The translations under genes were made by a program, and so were the position numbers. The notes below the pieces were generated by a model. It was given only the letters and a program-made list of their open reading frames with translations. It searched no databases and was not told where the DNA came from. Below, in pieces: positions 58,279 through 64,000 of a DNA stretch of 64,000 nucleotides. This DNA comes from Siphonodentalium dalli (Eukaryota > Mollusca > Scaphopoda > Gadilida > Siphonodentaliidae). The stretch is from contig CP136066.1 of NCBI GenBank assembly GCA_032622095.1, positions 114,847,319 to 114,911,318 on the forward strand. Reading direction: 5' to 3'. Numbering within the stretch: position 1 is the first letter of the stretch; the number at the start of each line of letters is the position of its first letter.

Positions 58279-59036
58279 TGGGAAACAAATTGCGTCATAG
58301 AGGTTTACACTTAGTAAGGCCTATGACCGATAACGATTATAGTATGGAGAGTTGTCAGTGTGAAAATAGTGTAATCAAATACTTTGATGTATATTATATT
58401 TGCCAATAAAAAACATCAAAACAATAATACATATTACAAATACTGGATTACGACACGGCGCATAGTGATGAAATACGACGATTGAAAACAGGTAAGTATG
58501 GTTATTTAATTTAATTTGTATGTATATATATATATAGGCAGGTTTCTGTTCTACTTCTGTATCTTTCACGTCCAAGACATCAGGCATGTTACTGTTCTAT
58601 TTCTGTATCTTTTACATCCAAGAGATCACTGTGGGTTCCATAGTATACGTTCAATCCCGGTTAAAAATGAGATAAGCAAAGTTATTAGATGAGAAACTGA
58701 ACGCACGCCTTATTGAAATATCTAAATAGTTTCGCGTTAGAGTACGAATTTACTTTTTCGGAGGGTACGAGCTGGTCAGGGTACGAAAATACTTGCTCCC
58801 ACGACAGCGAGTGCGCTGTGACCGGAGTTCGATCGAGCAAACCCAATGTTTAAAACTGTTTAAAAAACCGTCGGCTCCAGCGGAATATTCTCAATAAATC
58901 TCTCATTTTTGGAAAAGGAATATGAAAGGTATGTCAGGGTGATGCAGTAGCACATGTATTACCCGGAAAACATCGCGGTTTGGTCGTATCTTGCGTCACA
59001 TTCTTCCTTTCCGGACTTGAAGAAAAAGCTCCGTTA
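57615..59036. repeat. ~0.6-kb inverted repeat containing the end of exon 1
   Basis: Arms 57615-58215 and 58443-59036 are near-identical reverse complements with a few single-base differences and one 1-bp indel, around a 228-bp spacer. The left arm holds the 3' end of exon 1 with its donor; the right arm holds the inverted copy at 58444-58491. Inside each arm is a two-copy repeat of cttggacgt.aaagatacag. The start codon lies in the spacer, so the promoter must be in the spacer, in the right arm, or beyond. Confidence 0.9.
58164..58278 (-). CDS. KIAA1328: Hinderin-like gene, coding exon 1 (start)
   Basis: Encodes 38 residues beginning MAKTQDPFPKNRVDKFMLLD, plus the first base of codon 39. The donor is a strong G|gtaagt. 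This ATG is the first in-frame Met: an in-frame TAG lies about 30-40 nt upstream. An out-of-frame ATG about 20 nt upstream overlaps it, and position -3 is C, so the start context is weak. The last 50 or so bases of the exon and its donor lie in the left arm of a large inverted repeat, so an inverted copy of this exon end sits at 58444-58491 on the plus strand. The start choice is an inference from frame; a further 5' non-coding exon cannot be excluded. Confidence 0.82.
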
Positions 59037-59800
59037 CCAGCGATGGGGAAAGTTGGACTATACATTCAATGTATAGTCAATTTTGGACTAGACTTGTCCG
59101 AACACGATATTAATAAAATATTACGAAATGACGAAACTCAAACTTTGAAATAGAAGAATGCGGAGAGAGAAATAATAATGGCGTATCTATTTTCCCGATT
59201 CAATGTGTGTGTTCGTTGTATCAATACTGGTAATGTGGGCTATATGGTCCATAGACTAACTCATATTGATCCAATGAGCATGTTTTGGTTTTTCAAATCT
59301 GGATTCATCAGACATTGCGGAAGTGAATGATAAATAGTGCGCATGCTCGATATAATTTTTTTTTTTTTAAAGTGGCATGTAAAATTAATATACCGGTAAT
59401 GGTGTTCTGTTATATAAATTTTGTTCTATGGTTATTTAGATTTGCGAATGCGCATGGGCGTCATTTGGCACACGCTCATCGAAATCGGGCATGCGACAAA
59501 TAAGGACGTAGAAATAAGTTATGTACAGCGCATGGTGGAATGGTGAACTTCAGTGACTTCATCTGGGGGCGATTCCTTTCATTACGCTCGCGTACTACGA
59601 GTAATGAAATTACAATGGGCAATGAATGGAATGATATAGCGTAAATTCAGCGTAAATATTGGAGTACCATGGCTACACCCACGGTCGAGGAGGTGTAATT
59701 TATAGAGTATTGTAATGTGACGTCACTTTCTGCGAAAAGATCGGTTGTCAACTGAAAAAGCACATGGAAAATATTTATGTAATGGACTAAATGAATTTAA
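59037..59800. other. Upstream of the gene, no feature recognised
   Basis: Expected 5' flank of the minus-strand gene. AT-rich with no TATA box or other motif I would defend. Confidence 0.3.
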
Positions 59801-60663
59801 TTTTTAATAATTTGTCATAAATATATAATATACGTAGGTAGCAAGTTTGAGCTCAATCGGTTCGAGTCTATATATAGGCCTAAAGGACACACACATAATA
59901 TCAAATAAAAACTTATTGAATTGAATTGAATTGACACTTCCCGTAGGTAGCAAGTTTGAGCTCAATCGGCATTCCGGGCCCTGGAATTTCCCAGAAGATA
60001 TCCATGGGGAGGTCAAGTGACCAATTTTGAAATTTGCTGGTCGCATTCGTCTGTAGGTCTGAGGAATTCTCGGCTAGATATTGTTACCAACATGACATAT
60101 TTAAATTAATCCCGCCATGTATAGGCCTACCCCTATCACCAACGCGACGTAATTTTGGTACCATGTGTTGCGTTCTAAAATAGGTCGATTGCAGTGGATG
60201 ACGAAATATGAGTGCGACAGAGAATATTGTTTGATCGGAAGCATTTGAATTAATACGCCACAAGACTCGCCTTGATGCTGGCTAATAGATATTTGTCCCT
60301 GCTAGGTGTTGGGAATGTGAATTAAAATTGCCGTGGGGATGCCGTGGGGGTGTAGGCCTAATCCGATGAAAATGTCCCCGAAGCGAGTTCCAGATAACGT
60401 AAACAAAACCGTATGCGAAAGCCGAAGGGAATAAAGAGCGTTAACCGGTTAACGAATCCAAATATGGAAGATTTTTTTTTTGACTGAGAGTGGAGAACGG
60501 GTGCTCTGAGCTTCTCCAAAACGACGCGACGACTATGGGATTTTAACCTTAGATGGGAAGTTTGAGCCCAATCGATGCAGCCGTTTTCGAGTCTATAGAG
60601 GACAAATATATATATATATAGGCCTACACATATATTTACGTAGTTCTCAAAATATATAGTAGA

Positions 60664-61209
60664 CTAGCAGGTTAGCCCACCACTGGCGGCAATCGTCAGA
60701 AACATGACAATTTTTAATTTTTTTAATTAATATTTTTAAACAATTTTTTAAATTAATTTTTTTATTAAATTTTTTGTTTTTCAATGAGTTAATTGTGCCT
60801 TTTTAATTTACTGGCTTTTTTAATTCATTTTTTAATTTAATTTTTTGCTTTTCAATGAGTTAATTGTGCCTTTTTAATTAAATTTTTTTATTTTATTTTT
60901 CAATGAGTTAATTGTGCCTTTTTAATTTATTAATTAAATGTTTTTTTTTCAATTTAACCCGATTTGACCTTGAATTGATAATTTTCAAGATCAAGGTCAG
61001 GTCGGTCACAATTTAACCCGTCCATGGTACTTCCCGTAGGTAGTAAGTTTGAGCTCAATCGGTTCGAGTCTATAAAGGACACACACATATATATCATTTG
61101 TGGATACCCGTTTCAAGGTGAAGATCACCTCGGGCGGAAAAACTGACCCGATGAAAACCTCCCCCGTTCCTATATACACATATACGGAAGTCTCAAAATA
61201 TATAGTAGA
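60664..61209 (-). mobile_element. Helitron-like array unit 1 (546 bp)
   Basis: 5' TCTACTATATATTTTGAGAC at 61209, 3' CTAG at 60664-60667. The hairpin CCGCCAGTGGTGG has one G-T pair. Confidence 0.68.
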
Positions 61210-61996
61210 CTAGCAGGTTAGCCCGCCACTGGCGGCAATCGTCAGAAACATGACAATTTTTAATTTTTGTAATTTAATTTTTTGTTTTTCAATGAGTTAA
61301 TTGTGCCTTTTTAATTTACTGGCTTTTTGAATAAATTTATTTAATTAATTTTTTAATTTATTTTTTTGTTTTTCAATGAGTTAATTGTGCCTTTTTAATT
61401 TTTTAATTAAATTTTTTGTTTTTCAATTTTACCCGATTTGACCTTGGATTTATCATTTTCAAGGTCAAGGTCAGGTCGGGGTCACAATTTAACCCGTCCA
61501 TGACACTTCCCGTGTGTAGCAAGTTTGAGCTCAATCGGTTCGAGTCTATAAAGGACACACACACATATATCATTTGTGGGCACCCGTTTCAAGATGAAGA
61601 TCACATCGAGCGTAAAAAGTGACCCGATGAAAATCTCCCCCGTTCCTAGGAAGCCCTAAGCACGTAAGAATCACACAACACGCTGATGTCTGGATACAGT
61701 CACACTCACGTGTGGACCAGACGTAATAATCACATTACACGCATACGCTCTTTATCAACGACACTGCGGATACGAACGCTCGTTAACTATCAACGCGATT
61801 AACTCCACAGTGCCGAGGAGGGTCATTTTTGTGACTGGGAGTGGATAACGGGTGCTCGGAGCTTCTCAAAAAAGCCGCGACGACCATTCCCGTGGGTTTT
61901 TACCCTTAGATGGGAAGTTTGAGCTCTATCGGTCCAGCCGTTTTCGAGTCTATAAAGGACAAACACATATACGGAAGTCTCAAAATATATAGTAGA
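61210..61996 (-). mobile_element. Helitron-like array unit 2 (787 bp)
   Basis: 5' TC end at 61996, 3' CTAG at 61210-61213, perfect hairpin CCGCCAGTGGCGG. Confidence 0.68.
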
Positions 61997-63090
61997 CTAG
62001 CAGGTTAGCCCGCCACCGGCGGCAATAGTCAGAAACATGACAATTTTTAAGTTTTAAATAGCAGGTTAGCCCGCACGGGCTCGGCGACCCGATAAAATTC
62101 GTATCCGGGGCAAGATACATTCACATACCAAATTTCAAGTCGATAGCTCCACCCGTTTCCGATATCTCGTCTGCGCATGCGTTGCACGGGCGTCGCACGG
62201 GCTCGCCAATACGACAGCGACGACCACCTGGTCAAACTACACTCACGTACCAAGTTTCGCCCCGATCGGTCGAGGTGTTGGTATCTGATGCAAAAGACGA
62301 AATTGTGAGTGTTGGTCAATAGTCCCCGCCGTGAACCTCATCGTCGCAAAGAGCGGACAGTCAATTAACCCCGTTGTGAACCTCAATCACCAACGCGACG
62401 TAAACATGTGTTGCGTTCTAAAAATAGGAAAGCACTTTCTCTCTGCATAATTCTGCAGATGCTAATAACGTTGCTCCCCGTAGACCTGTAGCAATATCGT
62501 TGTTGTTGATATTTACGGCTTGGGGGCTATTTTCTTATTTAGCAAGTTTGAGCTCAATCGGTTAGAGTCTATAAAGGACACACTCATATATATGACACTT
62601 CCCGTAGGTAGCAAGTTTGAGCTCAATCGGCATTCCCTGGAATTTCCCGTAGATTGGCAGATTCCAGTAGCTTTATAACGGTATATCTGGGGAGAAATCT
62701 GATGCTATATTCGTGATTATGTTGGATGATTTCGGTATATACCGATATACTGTAAAAACAAAGCGCGCCATCCGTGCTCGCAGGGAATACATTTCGAGCG
62801 ATAACGTTTGCGTTCCCGTATAACTCTGCAGATGCGAATAACGTTGAATGGGAAACAGACGCTCTTTATAGAGATGCGTCAAAAACAAACGCTCATTAAA
62901 TAATCACTTGATTAACCCCAGCCGTGCCTTTGCGGTGATTTGAGATTGGAGAACGGGTGCTCTGAGCTTCTCTAAACCGGTCGTGTCGGTGTGATTTGAC
63001 ACTTACATAGGAAGTTTGAGCTCAATCTTTACACGCGTTTTGGATTCTATGAAGTACATATATACGAAGTCTCAAAATATATAGTATAGA
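61997..63090 (-). mobile_element. Helitron-like array unit 3 (1094 bp, composite)
   Basis: 5' TCTATACTATATATTTTGAG at 63090, 3' CTAG at 61997-62000, hairpin CCGCCGGTGGCGG. It contains a second 3'-like end near 62056 (hairpin GCCCGTGCGGGC then CTAACCTGCTA), so two elements may be fused. Confidence 0.6.
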
Positions 63091-63596
63091 CTAGCCGATG
63101 AGCCCGACGTTGTCCGGGCTATTCAAAAACCAAATTTCAAGTCGATAGCTCTACCCGTTTCCGAGATCTGGTCTGCGCATGCGTGAAGCTGGCGTCGCAC
63201 GGGCTCGGCGACCCGATAAAATTCGTATCCGGGGCAAGATACATTCACATACCAAATTTCAAGTCGATAGCTCCACCCGTTTCCGAGATCTCGTCTGCGC
63301 ATGCGCGAAACTGGCGTCGCACGGGCTCGGCGACCCGATAAAATTCGTATCCGGGGCAAGATACATTCACATACCAAATATCAAGTCGATAGCTCAACCC
63401 GTTTCCGAGATCTCGTCTGCGCATGCGCGAAGCGGGCGCCGCATGGGCTCGCCAATACGACAACGACGACCGCCTGGTCAAACTACACACACGTACCAAG
63501 TTTCGTCCCGATCGGTCGAGAATCGTAGATTTGTATAAATGACAGACAAACAGACAAACAGACAAACAGACAGAGGTCTTCAAAATATATATGAGA
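63091..63596 (-). mobile_element. Helitron-like array unit 4 with 120-bp repeats
   Basis: 3' CTAG at 63091-63094, preceded by a hairpin of different sequence (AGCCCG...CGGGCT). Inside, a 120-122-bp unit (ggcgtcgcacgggctcggcg, acattcacataccaaat, tctgcgcatgcg) repeats at about 63189, 63311 and 63431. The 5' part has a cagacaaacagacaaacaga run. ORFs here are repeat artefacts. Confidence 0.62.
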
Positions 63597-63780
63597 CTAG
63601 CTGCTTAGCCCGCCACTGGTGTGGTTGGTCAGAAATTTCAATGAGTTAATATTAATTTTTTGTTTATAACATGAGTTAATTGTGCATTTTTAATTTACTG
63701 GATTTTTGAATGAATTTTTTGGATTAATTTGTTAATTTAATTTTTGGTTTTTCAATATTTTACCCAATTAAGGTGAAGAA

Positions 63781-64000
63781 GACATAATAATCACACAACA
63801 CGCAGTACTCGCTGCGATCGAAGAGAAAATCATTCATCTGACCCAGCGCGCGCGTGTGGATATAGAATCACGACACACTGCAGTGTCGTCTAGTAATGAC
63901 GTTCTGGCGTTCATGTCCCCAGCTATTATTACATCGTCATTACTACATCTTATATAACATCTAAGTCCTCGTTAATTTTAATATTCCATTCATCAGCTGC
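63781..64000. other. Right edge of window, nothing recognised
   Basis: Short non-repetitive stretch after the array; no coding or structural signal seen. Confidence 0.3.

Larger units (their letters stand above)
59800..63780 (-). mobile_element. Head-to-tail array of Helitron-like elements
   Basis: Read on the minus strand, elements start TCTACTATATATTTTGAGAC and end CTAG, and the end of one abuts the start of the next. Junctions (plus coordinates): 60663/60664, 61209/61210, 61996/61997, 63090/63091 and 63596/63597. About 9 nt before CTAG sits a hairpin, mostly CCGCCAGTGGCGG. Bodies share cgattgagctcaaacttgc, actcgaaccgattgagc and caaggtca blocks, and T-rich stretches with tcaatgagttaattgtgcc (60705-60960, 61255-61440, 63640-63760). 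No Rep/helicase ORF. Confidence 0.7.

Noticed and set aside
62047-63583. Arg-rich ORFs on both strands
   Set aside because: They arise from GC-rich 120-bp repeats inside Helitron-like units.

Overview
The window is metazoan nuclear DNA: AT-rich, one multi-exon gene with long introns and GT-AG splice sites, and dense eukaryotic transposons. The mix of DNA transposons, Helitron-like arrays, a CR1/L2-like LINE and TIR elements with tandem-repeat cores suits a marine invertebrate. A bivalve mollusc is my guess, but nothing here fixes the species.

The host gene lies on the minus strand and fills almost the whole window. Eight coding exons (58278 down to 1309) join in frame through seven GT-AG introns into 1830 nt, or 609 residues. 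The product is a charged, coiled-coil protein that I match from memory to hinderin (KIAA1328), a protein reported to bind cohesin subunit SMC3. Exons 3-5 carry the N-terminal helical block, exon 6 the central coiled coil, and exon 8 a short acidic tail ending ILEDVFFVK.

The introns are mostly mobile DNA. Intron 5 holds a five-level stack: a hAT element (14405-26632) contains a LINE, which is split by TIR element A (16960-24406), which contains relative B (18993-22493), which contains element C (21191-22121). Except at the LINE, each level has a target-site duplication. Intron 4 holds a Harbinger-like element (31276-32657) and a 5.4-kb relative of A and B (32959-38352) with a minisatellite core and its own 1.66-kb insertion. 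Intron 3 holds an inverted copy of exon 5, a 5-kb element with 8-bp duplications (40743-45741) and a 36-bp minisatellite (45780-46588). Intron 2 has 169-bp tandem repeats and a C16/G17 hairpin. Intron 1 has a hAT MITE (51595-52021) and a three-level nest (TTAA element, hAT, Harbinger-like; 52702-56994). Intron 7 and the right end hold older tandem repeats and MITEs.

Exon 1 sits in a near-perfect 0.6-kb inverted repeat (57615-59036). Upstream of the gene (about 59.8-63.8 kb) is a head-to-tail array of Helitron-like elements with CTAG/TCT junctions and 3' hairpins. The most novel material is the TAGTCYRG TIR family (A, B, 32959-38352) with 3-bp all-A/T duplications and no visible transposase. 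I saw no tRNA, rRNA, CRISPR or prokaryotic feature. All identifications come from reading alone; no database was searched.
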